From: Verrucomicrobiia bacterium
Lineage (GTDB): Bacteria > Verrucomicrobiota > Verrucomicrobiia > Verrucomicrobiales > DEV007
Reading direction: 5' to 3'
Assembly (NCBI GenBank): GCA_030427505.1
Contig: JAUICH010000002.1
Span: 186,001 to 250,000, forward strand
DNA: 64,000 bases
In this document: positions 1 to 8,088 of the stretch, piece after piece
Numbering within the stretch: position 1 is the stretch's first letter
How the letters are laid out: the number at the start of each line of letters is the position of its first letter
Position numbers and translations under genes: made by a program
The notes under the pieces: generated by a model
What the model saw: only the letters and a program-made list of their open reading frames with translations
The model's database searches: none
Told to the model about the DNA's origin: nothing

Positions 1-192
1 ATACCGCAATGTGGCGGGATCGATCAATGAACCGACTGCTTCTTTCAGCGCCGGAAAAAAGCCCTTCAGGCCCGCATGAAAAAGGAGAGGTTCCTCGTCG
101 CGAACCAGGAAGTGGTTGAACTGCATATCGAACTCCGGGACGTAGAGGGAAAGGCGATACAGGTCCGGCGCGATTTCGTCGATGGCGGTCAT
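1..192 (-). CDS. MBL-fold metallo-hydrolase (ODP-like), 5' part only
   Basis: The first 64 residues of a minus-strand gene run off the left edge of the window. The translation starts [17 protein letters not shown] and continues with [17 protein letters not shown], which matches the N-terminus of MBL-fold proteins of the oxygen-binding diiron (ODP/FprA-like) type. The metal-binding HxExD region lies beyond the window, so the active site cannot be checked. The start is the ATG at 192, because an in-frame TAG lies a short way upstream and no other ATG lies between. No clear Shine-Dalgarno sequence is visible. The plus-strand reading frame over the same bases is a shadow. Family call is by recognition of this conserved opening; confidence is fair. 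Confidence 0.75.
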   Translation of the reverse strand, partial: MTAIDEIAPDLYRLSLYVPEFDMQFNHFLVRDEEPLLFHAGLKGFFPALKEAVGSLIDPATLRY

Positions 193-306
193 GGAACGAA
201 GGAGGTGGTTGGGGTCGAAGTTGAGACGACTGGGGATGCTGACAGAACGCGAAATTTTCTGCTATAAGATTCGATCAAGACACGTAGAAATGGGTGAAGT
301 GGGTCG

Positions 307-792
307 ATGCTGATTAATGCGGCCAGTCGACAACCTTCCGCCACTGGCGTGAGAACACTCGCTATCCATATTATCTTAGGTGTTTCCTTGGGCATCGGGG
401 CGTGCTCGAAACCGAGGAATCGATTCTTTTTTGCCAGCAACCTGATCGACGCGGATCAGGTTGAAGTCGTCAGCTATTGGAGTTCTGAATGTTGCCGGGG
501 AGAGGTGAATCGAAGCTGGATACTCATGGACCGGACAGGCACCGGTATTTCCCTTTCGCAGGTCGCGTCTCTTAATGATGCGATGCCGAGCTATGGCCGG
601 GAGACCTTGTTTGAATACGGCAAGAAAGAGCACGGAAAAGCGATGAACCCTTTATCAAACGAACTCTCAGAGCTCTGGGAAAAGTTCATTCCAGAGCACA
701 TTACAGGAAGTCACCGCATGGTGATGATTAGAGTTGTTAAACTCAATACAGAACGGGTTTCTGCCTACTATGTAAAACTGGAGTCCACATGA
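307..792 (+). CDS. small putative lipoprotein, function unknown
   Basis: A 161-residue protein with no family that I recognise. The N-terminus has a hydrophobic run ending in GIGAC, a plausible lipobox with the acylated cysteine at residue 33, so the mature protein would be anchored to a membrane. The signal would be tidier with a GTG start at 349 (then 19 residues to the cysteine), and that may be the true start. The mature part carries an adjacent Cys pair (ECCRGE) and no membrane span. It stands alone, divergent from the MBL gene and convergent with tsaD, and its codon use is AT-richer than its neighbours. It could be a lineage-specific or acquired gene. Confidence 0.55.
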   Translation: MLINAASRQPSATGVRTLAIHIILGVSLGIGACSKPRNRFFFASNLIDADQVEVVSYWSSECCRGEVNRSWILMDRTGTGISLSQVASLNDAMPSYGRETLFEYGKKEHGKAMNPLSNELSELWEKFIPEHITGSHRMVMIRVVKLNTERVSAYYVKLEST

Positions 793-891
793 TGGTTCGC
801 TCGGATCTCCCTATAGGCGGAACGCAGATTGGTTGGAGAGATTCTGGAGAAGTAACAAAGATTCAGCTCTGATGCAGTTGTTAGGAAACAA

Positions 892-1944
892 TCAGTCCGC
901 CAACCTTAGATTCGGATTCACATCCTCGTCCAGCGAACTGGGCTCCACTCCGTGCAGGGCTTTCGCCGCGGCGACGTAGGCGATCATGGCGGCGTTATCG
1001 GTGCACCAGGCGGGGGCGGCGATTTTGAGTTCGATGCCGTTCTTTTCGCAGGCGGCGGACATTTTTTCGCGGAGGCGGTGGTTGCAACTGACGCCGCCGC
1101 TGAGGGTGAGGAGGGTTTCGCCGGTCTGGCGGATGGCGGTGAGGGCTTTGGCGACGAGGACATCGACGACGGCTTCCTGGAAGGAGGCGCAGAGGTCGGC
1201 GAGGCAGGTTGGGGAGAGGGGCTGATCCAGCTTGGGTAGCTGGTAGAACATGGCGGTCTTCAGGCCGCTGAAGCTGAAGCCGAGGTCGCCGCTGTCGATC
1301 ATGCTCCGGGGGAAGTCGAAGGCGGCGGGGTCGCCGGCGCGGGCCTGGCGATCAATCTCCGGGCCGCCGGGGTAGGGTAGGCCTAACATTTTCGCCACTT
1401 TGTCGAAGGCTTCACCGGCGGCATCGTCGCGGGTGGTGCCGAGCAGTTGGTAGTCGCCCAGGCCGCGCAGGTGAATCAGGAGGGTGTGGCCGCCGCTGAC
1501 GACGAGGGCCGCGCAGGGGCGAATGCCTTCGGGATCGCCCATGAAAGGAGACAGGAGGTGTCCCTCCATGTGGTTGATGGAGTAGAAGGGTTTCCCTCCG
1601 GCGGCGAGGGCCAGGGCTTTGGCGGTGGTGTTGCCGATGAGGAGGGAGCTAGCCAGGCCGGGCCCGGCGGTGGCGGCGAAGACATCAATGACTTCGATGG
1701 AAACACCGGCTTTCTCCAGTGCCAGATCGATGAGGGGCCGGAGGTTCAGGTTGTGGTTGCGTGAGGCTAGCTCCGGCACCACGCCGCCGTAGGGGCGGTG
1801 CAGTTCCACCTGGGAGGAAATCTCGCTGGCCAGGATGTGGTCCAAGCCATCGGCGATGGCTACCGCCGTCTCGTCACAGGAGCTTTCCAGGGCGAGGATG
1901 AGCGGACCGGCGTACGACGGGGGTGCCGTGGCCGAGCGGGTCAT
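892..1944 (-). CDS. tsaD: tRNA N6-adenosine threonylcarbamoyltransferase TsaD
   Basis: TsaD transfers the threonylcarbamoyl group from threonylcarbamoyl-AMP to A37 of ANN-decoding tRNAs, acting in the cytoplasm with TsaB and TsaE. The 350 residues match the family length. ALESSCDETAVAI (18-30) opens the ASKHA fold, HMEGH supplies the metal-binding histidines H125 and H129, and SGGHTLL and LSGGVSCN give the later nucleotide-binding loops. The start ATG overlaps the stop of the upstream S41 protease gene by four bases (ATGA), so the two are translationally coupled. tsaB and tsaE are not in this window. The call is secure. Confidence 0.97.
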   Translation of the reverse strand: MTRSATAPPSYAGPLILALESSCDETAVAIADGLDHILASEISSQVELHRPYGGVVPELASRNHNLNLRPLIDLALEKAGVSIEVIDVFAATAGPGLASSLLIGNTTAKALALAAGGKPFYSINHMEGHLLSPFMGDPEGIRPCAALVVSGGHTLLIHLRGLGDYQLLGTTRDDAAGEAFDKVAKMLGLPYPGGPEIDRQARAGDPAAFDFPRSMIDSGDLGFSFSGLKTAMFYQLPKLDQPLSPTCLADLCASFQEAVVDVLVAKALTAIRQTGETLLTLSGGVSCNHRLREKMSAACEKNGIELKIAAPAWCTDNAAMIAYVAAAKALHGVEPSSLDEDVNPNLRLAD

Positions 1945-3440
1945 TCTTTCTTTTCGGGCGCTTCGTCAGCTTCTTTGGTGGAAGCCTCGTCTTTGTCTTC
2001 CGCATCCGCGTCTGGAGATTCCGGCGCGGCGGCTTCTTTCGGAGCGCCATTCATGTTGGAATAGACGATGGCGCCTTTCATGGCGTCCACGGCGCGGATG
2101 AGCTGGCGGTCTTTGAAACTGTCCAGTTTCTTGCGGTCTTCTTTGGAAAGGGTGTCCCGGTTGTACCACTCCATGAGTTGTTCCTCTTCGCGGGGCGTCA
2201 GGGAGGCTACGATATTGGGCTGGACGCCGTTTTCGTGAATGGTGCGGCGGCTGGGGGTGTAGTACTTGGCCGTGGTCAGGCGGATGGCGGTGCCGTCCCC
2301 CATGGGCATGATGGACTGGACGGAGCCTTTTCCGAAGGTGGTCTCGCCGATGATGATGGCGCGTTTCAAGTCCTGGAGCGCGCCGGCCACCACTTCCGAA
2401 CCGCTGGCGCTGGAGTGGTTGACCAGAATGGCCATGGGGTACTCCCTCATGCGGCGTTTCTTTTCCGGGGTGCGGTAGGGGCGGATAAGGCCGGAACCGG
2501 GCCGGCCCTCGGTGGTCAACACCACGGTACCGGGCGGCACGAACTCGCCCGCGACTTCCACGGCGCTGTCGAGCAGGCCGCCGGGATTGTTCCGCAGGTC
2601 CAGGATGAGGGCCTGCATGCCTTGGTCTTCCAGCTCATCCAGAGCGTCGGCAAACTCGCGGGAGGTGGGTTCGCTGAATTGGAGAATGCGGACGTAGCCG
2701 ATCTTGAGCGGGCCGGTCAGTTTTTCGGTCAGGAGGGTGATGTCTTTGACGGATTCCTGCTTGATGACTTCGCGCACCATTTCCACTTCCAGGATTTCCT
2801 TGGTGGCGGGGCGGCGGAGGGTGAGCTTCAGCGTCTGGCCAGGCTTACCCTTCAGTAGGGCGATGGCTTCGGAGAGGCCCACTTTCTCGGTCAGAATGTT
2901 GTTGATCTTCAGGATTTGATCCCCTGGGAGGACGCCGGCGCGGGCGGCGGGGCCATCCTCCCGGACGGTGACGATGGAGAGGATCTCGTTCTTAAAGGAA
3001 ATGGTAATGCCGACGCCTTCGTAGGTGCTGCCGGTGTTTTGCTTCAGCTGTTCGAAGACCTGCCGGTGCATGAACTGGGAGTGCGGGTCCAGGTCCGCCA
3101 GCATGCCTTCCAGGGCGCTGCGGATGAGGGACTCGTAGGAAGTTTTCTCATCATCCACGTAGTTCTGCCGGACGATCTCCAGGACGCGGGTAAACAGCTC
3201 GATCTCCTCGAAGCCGGTATCTTCCGAGGCCTGTTCGGGATCTGCTTCCGCGTCCGAATCGGAGTCCGTTTCTCCGGTTTTCTTGGAAGGTTGTGCTTCT
3301 TCTTTGGGCTCGGGCGCTGGAGCATCGTCAGGCGAATCCTGATCTTGGGCGAAGGTGGGGCTCCACGAGAGGCAGGCCAAAGCCGCCATGAGCGCGATGA
3401 GGGAGACTATGGGGCTTCGGGAAAGGGGGAAGCGGAACAT
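1941..3440 (-). CDS. S41 family C-terminal processing peptidase
   Basis: A secreted carboxy-terminal processing protease (CtpA/Prc type) that cuts periplasmic proteins near their C-termini. The chosen ATG at 3440 gives 499 residues and a clean signal peptide ending near SPTFAQ; the longer frame to 3590 adds 50 residues of non-signal sequence. An acidic low-complexity linker (about 32-75) follows, then the N-terminal helical region, a PDZ domain (about 130-210) and the protease core with LRNNPGGLLDSA. The catalytic Ser346 (SSASGSEV) and Lys371 (TFGKGSVQ) have the 25-residue spacing of Prc. The C-terminus is acidic. The gene is coupled to tsaD by an ATGA overlap. Confidence 0.93.
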   Translation of the reverse strand: MFRFPLSRSPIVSLIALMAALACLSWSPTFAQDQDSPDDAPAPEPKEEAQPSKKTGETDSDSDAEADPEQASEDTGFEEIELFTRVLEIVRQNYVDDEKTSYESLIRSALEGMLADLDPHSQFMHRQVFEQLKQNTGSTYEGVGITISFKNEILSIVTVREDGPAARAGVLPGDQILKINNILTEKVGLSEAIALLKGKPGQTLKLTLRRPATKEILEVEMVREVIKQESVKDITLLTEKLTGPLKIGYVRILQFSEPTSREFADALDELEDQGMQALILDLRNNPGGLLDSAVEVAGEFVPPGTVVLTTEGRPGSGLIRPYRTPEKKRRMREYPMAILVNHSSASGSEVVAGALQDLKRAIIIGETTFGKGSVQSIMPMGDGTAIRLTTAKYYTPSRRTIHENGVQPNIVASLTPREEEQLMEWYNRDTLSKEDRKKLDSFKDRQLIRAVDAMKGAIVYSNMNGAPKEAAAPESPDADAEDKDEASTKEADEAPEKKE

Positions 3441-3549
3441 GACGGTAGAACATTCGCCGATTCCGCCGGGAAGACAAGCCGAGCCGTGGGAATTGTGAGC
3501 CCGCCGCCCGGACGTGCGCCCTTGGTAATGAAGGGCCGGATGGCTCCGG

Positions 3550-3966
3550 TCAGGCCATTTCCACGAGGCCGAAATACACCAGCGCGGCATACGCCAGCTT
3601 GGTGGCCAGGTGGAGGAGCTGGTCGGTGTGGAAATTGGTCCAGCGTTCGCACTTCACGAAATCGATCAGCCAGTGAACGGCCAGTTCGGCCAGGCCCAGG
3701 ATAACGCTGCCGGTGATGAGCCAGACAAATCCGGCGTGGATGAGCGAGTGGTAGGTCAGGCAATAGATCCAGAGCGAAGGCGGGGCCTCTTCATTCACCC
3801 CCAGTTCCTTCGGCGGGAAGTGGCGGTTTTTGAACCGGGCTAGAAATGCGCCCTGGAGGGGGAAGTCTCCCAGAGCATGGCAAATCACAAAGGCGAAAAG
3901 GAGCGTCAGGGCCTTTGAAAAATCGTGATCGGGAATTTCAAGAAGACCTGAACCGAGCAAATGCAT
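3550..3966 (-). CDS. DUF3307 family membrane protein
   Basis: A 138-residue integral membrane protein with about four hydrophobic helices. The opening FAFVICHALGDFPLQG and the later WLIDFVKCERW match the DUF3307 family, whose members sit in the inner membrane and have no assigned reaction. In other bacteria such domains are often attached to regulators, but here the protein stands alone. The start is the first ATG, at 3966. It lies 109 bases upstream of the S41 protease on the same strand, so co-transcription is possible but not tight. Family assignment is by recognition; role unknown. Confidence 0.75.
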   Translation of the reverse strand: MHLLGSGLLEIPDHDFSKALTLLFAFVICHALGDFPLQGAFLARFKNRHFPPKELGVNEEAPPSLWIYCLTYHSLIHAGFVWLITGSVILGLAELAVHWLIDFVKCERWTNFHTDQLLHLATKLAYAALVYFGLVEMA

Positions 3967-4114
3967 CCGCGATCTGATGTGGGGTTATTAACAGGTCCCG
4001 GTAAAAGTAATCGAGACAAGATCCGGAAACTCTACGTCCACGGAGAGCAAGTCAAGCGAAAGAGCTTTCCCGCGATCCGCTTTGTGGGGGAGTGATTTGA
4101 GGAGTGGGTGGTTC

Positions 4115-4588
4115 CTAGAAAGAGTCCAGCATGGCTTCTCGTGCCAGCGCCACCTTTTCGTTGGTGCGGCGCAGGCGCTTGCTCAGCTGGGTAGCGATAT
4201 TTACTAATACGCGGGAGGCCGTTTTTGGATGCGATTCGAGGAAATTTTCCAAATTCTGGCGGTCGATTCGCCATACCTGGGACAGTGTTTTCGCCACCAC
4301 GCTGGCGCTGGCTTCACCGGGGTCGAAGATATTCATTTCGCCCATGGTGTCGCCGCTCTTTAGCCGGCCCAGAAGCACCACGCGGCCGGTGGTCTCGGTC
4401 TGCACGTGGAAGTTTCCGAACACTACCAGAAACAAGGCGTCCTGTTCCTTGCCCTCGGTGATCAATACGTCTCCTTCGGTAACCGTAATGAACTCGCCAA
4501 ACGAGCCCATGGATTGGCGTTCTTCCTGGGAAAGGTCTTCGGCAAACCCGATGGCCGGCAATTCAGTTTTGGATGCACCGTCGCTCAT
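4115..4588 (-). CDS. cyclic nucleotide-binding domain protein
   Basis: A 157-residue single-domain protein with the cNMP-binding beta-barrel over about residues 20-135. EFITVTEGDVLITEGKEQDA is the typical barrel entry, and GDTMGEMNIFDPGEASAS resembles the phosphate-binding cassette with its conserved glycine and glutamate. There is no DNA-binding helix-turn-helix, so this is not a full Crp-type regulator; it is more likely a stand-alone sensor or adaptor. It follows the glycosyltransferase by 12 bases on the same strand and is very probably in its operon, with no obvious functional link. Whether it binds cAMP, cGMP or nothing cannot be told here. Confidence 0.85.
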   Translation of the reverse strand: MSDGASKTELPAIGFAEDLSQEERQSMGSFGEFITVTEGDVLITEGKEQDALFLVVFGNFHVQTETTGRVVLLGRLKSGDTMGEMNIFDPGEASASVVAKTLSQVWRIDRQNLENFLESHPKTASRVLVNIATQLSKRLRRTNEKVALAREAMLDSF

Positions 4589-4600
4589 GACGGTTGGATG

Positions 4601-5626
4601 TTAACGCAACCCCGCCAACATGCCAGAACGATTTTCCCCAGCCGTGGCCGCCGTGGCCGCCGTGGCCGCCGTGGACGACAGCGTTTCTTCTGGAGCTTCA
4701 GCCGCGCCGCGCTGTTCCCGGTAGTAGGAATGAAACGAGGCCCACTGGTAGCGGCTGGGCAGATTTTTCACATACCAGGGAATGTTCCGCATGGCGGGGT
4801 CGAAGTCCCGCGCGCCGTGGTTCATGAAATAGCGGAAGCGAACCTTCTGGTAGAACGGCAGGCTGAAGTTCGCGTAGGTTTCGTATTCGGAGAAGAAATT
4901 GAAGGGCAGGCTTCTTAATTCTGTTTCAGTCCAGAGGGCGGGATCGGCCAGGGCCAGGATGGCTTCCCACCAGGACTGGGCGGTGCGGTCTTCGATAGTC
5001 TGGCGCAGGCTTTGGAGGATGCGCTTTTCCAAGAACATGTGGTGGCAAACAAAGGAAAAGGGGCAGCGGATCCTGGTGCCCATGAGCATCCGGTGGGCCT
5101 TGCGGTAGAGGTGGTTCCGCTCGTGGGACAGGTCTTGGAACAGGGTGGCTCCGTCAAAGAACACCCGGGGCCGGAGCAGCAGGGTATCCGCGTCCAGAAT
5201 GAGGGCGTGGTCCGTTTTCAGGTGCTGGTCGCAGCCGAGCTTGAGAAGCTGCTGGTAGATCCAGCCGCTCCGGGGGAAACCGTGGCGGGCCAGCCGTTCT
5301 TCCACTTCTGGCAGGGAAACGCCCAGGGCCTCGTTTTCGTCCACGAAGCGACACTCGTGCCGGTCCGCGAAGCGGCGCGCGCGGTCATCCGGTGGCGCGA
5401 GGATGAGGCACTCTTCGATGGGGTGGCAGACGTGATGCCGCGCGTGGCGCAGGGCGTGCTCCGCCACGGCCAGATCTTTCGGGTGCAAGGGAATGACCAG
5501 GCTGACCGGCACGTCACTCCAGGGGCCGGGACCGGAGGGCGGAGGCAAGGGCTTCACCCGGTCCAGGGCTTTCAGCCCGCGGTGGAACCAGGATTGCAAG
5601 TGATGCAGCCGTCGGATGGAGGCCAT
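4601..5626 (-). CDS. DUF6492-type glycosyltransferase-like protein
   Basis: A 341-residue soluble protein resembling the DUF6492 family of GT-A-like glycosyltransferases. DVPVSLVIPLHPKDL (about 38-52) is the first Rossmann-like strand, and HALILDADTLLL (about 140-151) carries a DxD-like motif that would bind the sugar nucleotide and metal. The acceptor and donor are unknown. The C-terminal tail contains a run of Ala-Ala-Thr repeats encoded by a perfect 9-bp tandem repeat, which looks variable. It is the first gene of a two-gene row with the cyclic-nucleotide-binding protein. The 266 bases upstream include an AT-rich stretch that could hold its promoter. Confidence 0.7.
   Translation of the reverse strand: MASIRRLHHLQSWFHRGLKALDRVKPLPPPSGPGPWSDVPVSLVIPLHPKDLAVAEHALRHARHHVCHPIEECLILAPPDDRARRFADRHECRFVDENEALGVSLPEVEERLARHGFPRSGWIYQQLLKLGCDQHLKTDHALILDADTLLLRPRVFFDGATLFQDLSHERNHLYRKAHRMLMGTRIRCPFSFVCHHMFLEKRILQSLRQTIEDRTAQSWWEAILALADPALWTETELRSLPFNFFSEYETYANFSLPFYQKVRFRYFMNHGARDFDPAMRNIPWYVKNLPSRYQWASFHSYYREQRGAAEAPEETLSSTAATAATAATAGENRSGMLAGLR
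4641..4675. repeat. 9-bp tandem repeat, about four units
   Basis: The unit gccgtggcc is repeated almost perfectly four times inside the 3' end of the glycosyltransferase-like gene. On the minus strand it encodes Ala/Thr repeats. The unit is a multiple of three, so changes in copy number would lengthen or shorten the tail without shifting the frame. Confidence 0.85.
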
Positions 5627-5802
5627 AAAGGGAGCATTCTAGAACGGAGATAAGCGAAGTCAGCCGTCGCTGAAATCCCTAATTTATCTTATTTTTACGG
5701 ATTTTCGAAATAACTCAATCCGAAATTGCTGACCTGAATGCCCCACCAGTTCCCGTGGTGAGACCGTTTTGCCCCAAAGCCCTGAATTCCACGGCCTGAG
5801 AT

Positions 5803-5823
5803 GGAAGGGTAATTTACCCTTCC
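5803..5823. other. perfect short hairpin downstream of clpX
   Basis: GGAAGGGTA and TACCCTTCC form a perfect 9-bp stem with a 3-base loop, 70 bases past the clpX stop. There is no T-tract on either strand, so it is not a convincing intrinsic terminator; it could be an operator or a processing site between clpX and the glycosyltransferase gene. The rest of 5627-5892 shows nothing else except an AT-rich patch at 5675-5715. Confidence 0.4.
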
Positions 5824-5892
5824 CCTATCCGCGTGGGGCCAGGCCGGAAGGCGCGATGTCTGAAACGTGGTCCCTCTGGAACCGGGTCCAGA

Positions 5893-7191
5893 TCAGGCCG
5901 CGTCTTTGTTCTCCTGCTTCCGCCGGGTGATGGGGGGGCGTTCGCCCTCCACCACGGAGCGGTTCAGCGTGACCGTGGCGATGTCCTGGCGGCTGGGAGA
6001 TTCGAACATGACGTCGAGCATCAGTTTTTCGATGATGGACCGCAGGGCGCGGGCGCCCGTGCCGCGCTTCAGCGCTTCCTCGGCCATGGCTTCCAGGCCG
6101 TCTTCCTTGATCTGAAGTTCCACGCCATCCATCGCCAGCAGCTTGCTGTACTGCTTGACCATGGCGTTCTTCGGCTCGGTCAGGACGCGGATGAGTTGCT
6201 CGCGGGACAGGTGCTCCAGGGTGGAGACGACCGGCAGGCGGCCGACAAATTCCGGAATGAGGCCAAAGCTGAGGAGGTCCTCCGGCGTCACGTTCTGGAG
6301 ATCCGGCTTGGCCGGGGCCACGCCAGAGCCTTTGGCGCCTTGGCTTTCTGTGAAGCCCAGCACTTTTTTGCCGACGCGCCGGGAAATGATTTCGTCCAGG
6401 CCCACGAAAGCGCCGCCGCAGATGAAGAGCACTTTCTCCGTGTTCACCTGGATGTACTCCTGCTGCGGGTGCTTCCGGCCGCCCTGTGGCGGCACGTTGC
6501 AGACGGTGCCTTCCAGGATCTTCAGGAGGGCCTGCTGCACGCCTTCGCCGGAGACGTCGCGGGTGATGCTGACGTTCTCGGTCTTCCGGCCGATCTTGTC
6601 GATCTCGTCGATGTAAATGATGCCCAGCTCGGCGCGCTTCACGTCGTATTCCGCCGTCTGGAGGAGGCGCAGGATGATGTTCTCCACGTCCTCGCCCACA
6701 TAACCGGCCTCGGTCAGCGTCGTGGCGTCCGCGATGCAGAAGGGCACGTTCAGCAGCTTGGCCAGGGTCTTGGCCAGGAGTGTCTTCCCGGAGCCGGTGG
6801 GGCCGATGAGCAGGATGTTGCTCTTTTCGATCTCCACGTCGTCAAACTGGCTGAAGCGCGCGCCGTTGCCGCCGCGGTTCCGCTGGCTGTTGAACTGGTT
6901 TTGCTGGATGCGCTTGTAGTGGTTGTGGACCGCCACGGAGAGCACCTTTTTCGCGTGTTCCTGGCCGATGACGTGCTGGTTCAGCTCGTCGAAAAGTTCT
7001 TTCGGCTTGGGAACCTGGAAGGCCTTGGGCTGGTCTTCGCTTTCCTCGTTCAGTTCCTTTTCCAGGATGCCTTTGCAGACATTGATGCAGCCGTCGCAGA
7101 TGTAGACCCCGGGGCCGGCGATCAGCTTTTTGACTTCCGCGTGGCTCTTCCCGCAGAAGGAACACATGGTGAGGTTCGAGGCGCGTGCCAT
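5893..7191 (-). CDS. clpX: ATP-dependent Clp protease ATP-binding subunit ClpX
   Basis: The AAA+ unfoldase that recognises tagged proteins and threads them into the ClpP chamber. The 432 residues hold the N-terminal zinc-binding domain (C10, C13, C32, C35), Walker A GPTGSGKT at 130-137, Walker [11 protein letters not shown] with D195-E196, the pore and sensor regions, and a C-terminal small domain ([15 protein letters not shown]). All key features are intact. In most bacteria clpX directly follows clpP; here clpP is 8 kb away, with a GST gene, a clpP remnant and an AT-rich cassette between. A candidate promoter lies at 7317-7345. Confidence 0.98.
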   Translation of the reverse strand: MARASNLTMCSFCGKSHAEVKKLIAGPGVYICDGCINVCKGILEKELNEESEDQPKAFQVPKPKELFDELNQHVIGQEHAKKVLSVAVHNHYKRIQQNQFNSQRNRGGNGARFSQFDDVEIEKSNILLIGPTGSGKTLLAKTLAKLLNVPFCIADATTLTEAGYVGEDVENIILRLLQTAEYDVKRAELGIIYIDEIDKIGRKTENVSITRDVSGEGVQQALLKILEGTVCNVPPQGGRKHPQQEYIQVNTEKVLFICGGAFVGLDEIISRRVGKKVLGFTESQGAKGSGVAPAKPDLQNVTPEDLLSFGLIPEFVGRLPVVSTLEHLSREQLIRVLTEPKNAMVKQYSKLLAMDGVELQIKEDGLEAMAEEALKRGTGARALRSIIEKLMLDVMFESPSRQDIATVTLNRSVVEGERPPITRRKQENKDAA

Positions 7192-7316
7192 AAAGAAAAT
7201 GTATCGAGAGTGTAGAGGAGGACGAACCGAAATCTAATGGAGAGACGCGGTCAGTTCCAGAAGGTTTTGGCCTCCCGGGGGCCGCCAAGGCATTTTAATA
7301 ATACTTCCAAAAAACT

Positions 7317-7345
7317 ACAATAAATCAGAAAACAATGATTTTCAA
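7317..7345 (-). promoter_or_regulatory. candidate promoter for clpX
   Basis: On the minus strand TTGAAA (7345-7340) is followed after exactly 17 bases by TATTGT (7322-7317), a fair sigma-70-like pair in an otherwise AT-rich patch about 125 bases upstream of the clpX start. Verrucomicrobial promoter consensus is not well known to me, so this is only a candidate. Confidence 0.4.
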
Positions 7346-7447
7346 AACGTTATGAGAGCCGTGTCTCCTTCATATTTTTGAGAGGATTCGGAGCATTTTT
7401 CTGACCCATCGGGCTCGGGATTTTTTGCCCGGGGGTGCGGGGAGGCG

Positions 7448-7477
7448 AACCACTGAGGACACAGAGTGCACAGAGGG
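7448..7477 (+). repeat. dispersed repeat, CCACAGAGG-ACACAGAG family, copy 1
   Basis: aaccactgaggacacagag followed by tgcacagaggg. Related copies occur at 16073, 18028 and 19710, all intergenic and all in the same orientation. Simple inspection shows about 30 shared bases built from CACAGAG-like units. Confidence 0.75.
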
Positions 7478-7652
7478 AGTTGGAGAGAAGAGGCTCTTCT
7501 TGGGAGCAAGGACGGGGGTGAACGGAAGGCGAGGGGGCAATTCGATGAAGCGGGGGACGTTTCTTTCGAGCCCCTGGTAATGCCCACTACTGGCCCCACC
7601 CCCTCTCTGGCTGGTGCGCCAATGCCGGATTGAAACGGCCGGTGACTGCCGG

Positions 7653-7990
7653 GCGGATTTGGAGATCGTGCGGCAGAGAAAGGCGCGTTAGCGGCTTCCG
7701 GCGGCGCCGCTTTGGGAGCGGGCGGGCGGAAAGGTGCGCCGGGTGCGCCGTCAGGAACTTCCGGCGTTCTGGCTTGCCTATTGCTGGAGAGTAAAAGGAT
7801 GGCCCGGCCAGGCTTTGAGGCTGAATCGACTGGGCATCTCCGGAATTTCGGACTCGGACGGGATGGGGCCGCGCCGCCGTGGCCGGCTCGTGGGAGATTG
7901 GCGCTGCTATTCTTGAGGCCGCTCCCAAAGCGGTGCCGCCGGACGGCATTCTTTGCTTGCCGTCCTCTGCCACGCGCGCTCCAAATTCGC
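7653..7990. repeat. inverted-repeat pair, MITE-like or dispersed-repeat doublet
   Basis: Arm A (7653-7720, plus) and arm B (7990-7920, read on the minus strand) align over about 70 bases. The inner 24 bases, tccggcggc-[g/a]-ccgctttgggagcg, match at 23 positions, and the outer part shares gcg[ga]atttggag and ggcagag. About 200 bases lie between the arms. It looks like two copies of one dispersed intergenic element in opposite orientation, or one long palindromic element. Confidence 0.7.
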
Positions 7991-8088
7991 GCTGGGGGAG
8001 GGCGGAACCTTTTTGGCTGGATGGGTAATCAGATTCTTCGTCACGACAGGACAGCGGAGTCGTAACCGTCTCAAGGGGAGAATCCAAA

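Larger units (their letters stand above)
7192..8088. other. long gene-free interval between clpX and the GST gene
   Basis: About 900 bases with no convincing gene on either strand. It holds the clpX promoter candidate, one copy of the CCACTGAGGACACAGAG-type dispersed repeat (7448-7477) and a pair of inverted ~70-bp arms (7653-7720 and 7920-7990). The open frames here lack starts with support, family similarity and normal codon use. Confidence 0.7.

Noticed and set aside
76-267. 63-codon plus-strand frame at the left edge
   Set aside because: It is the shadow of the minus-strand MBL-fold gene fragment, which has clear family similarity.
1923-2858. Long plus-strand reading frame (311 codons)
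   Set aside because: Antisense to the S41 protease gene; Gly/Val/Phe-rich translation typical of a GC-rich shadow frame.
5833-7215. 460-codon plus-strand reading frame
   Set aside because: Exact antisense of clpX, with the usual His/Ala/Gln/Asp-rich shadow composition.
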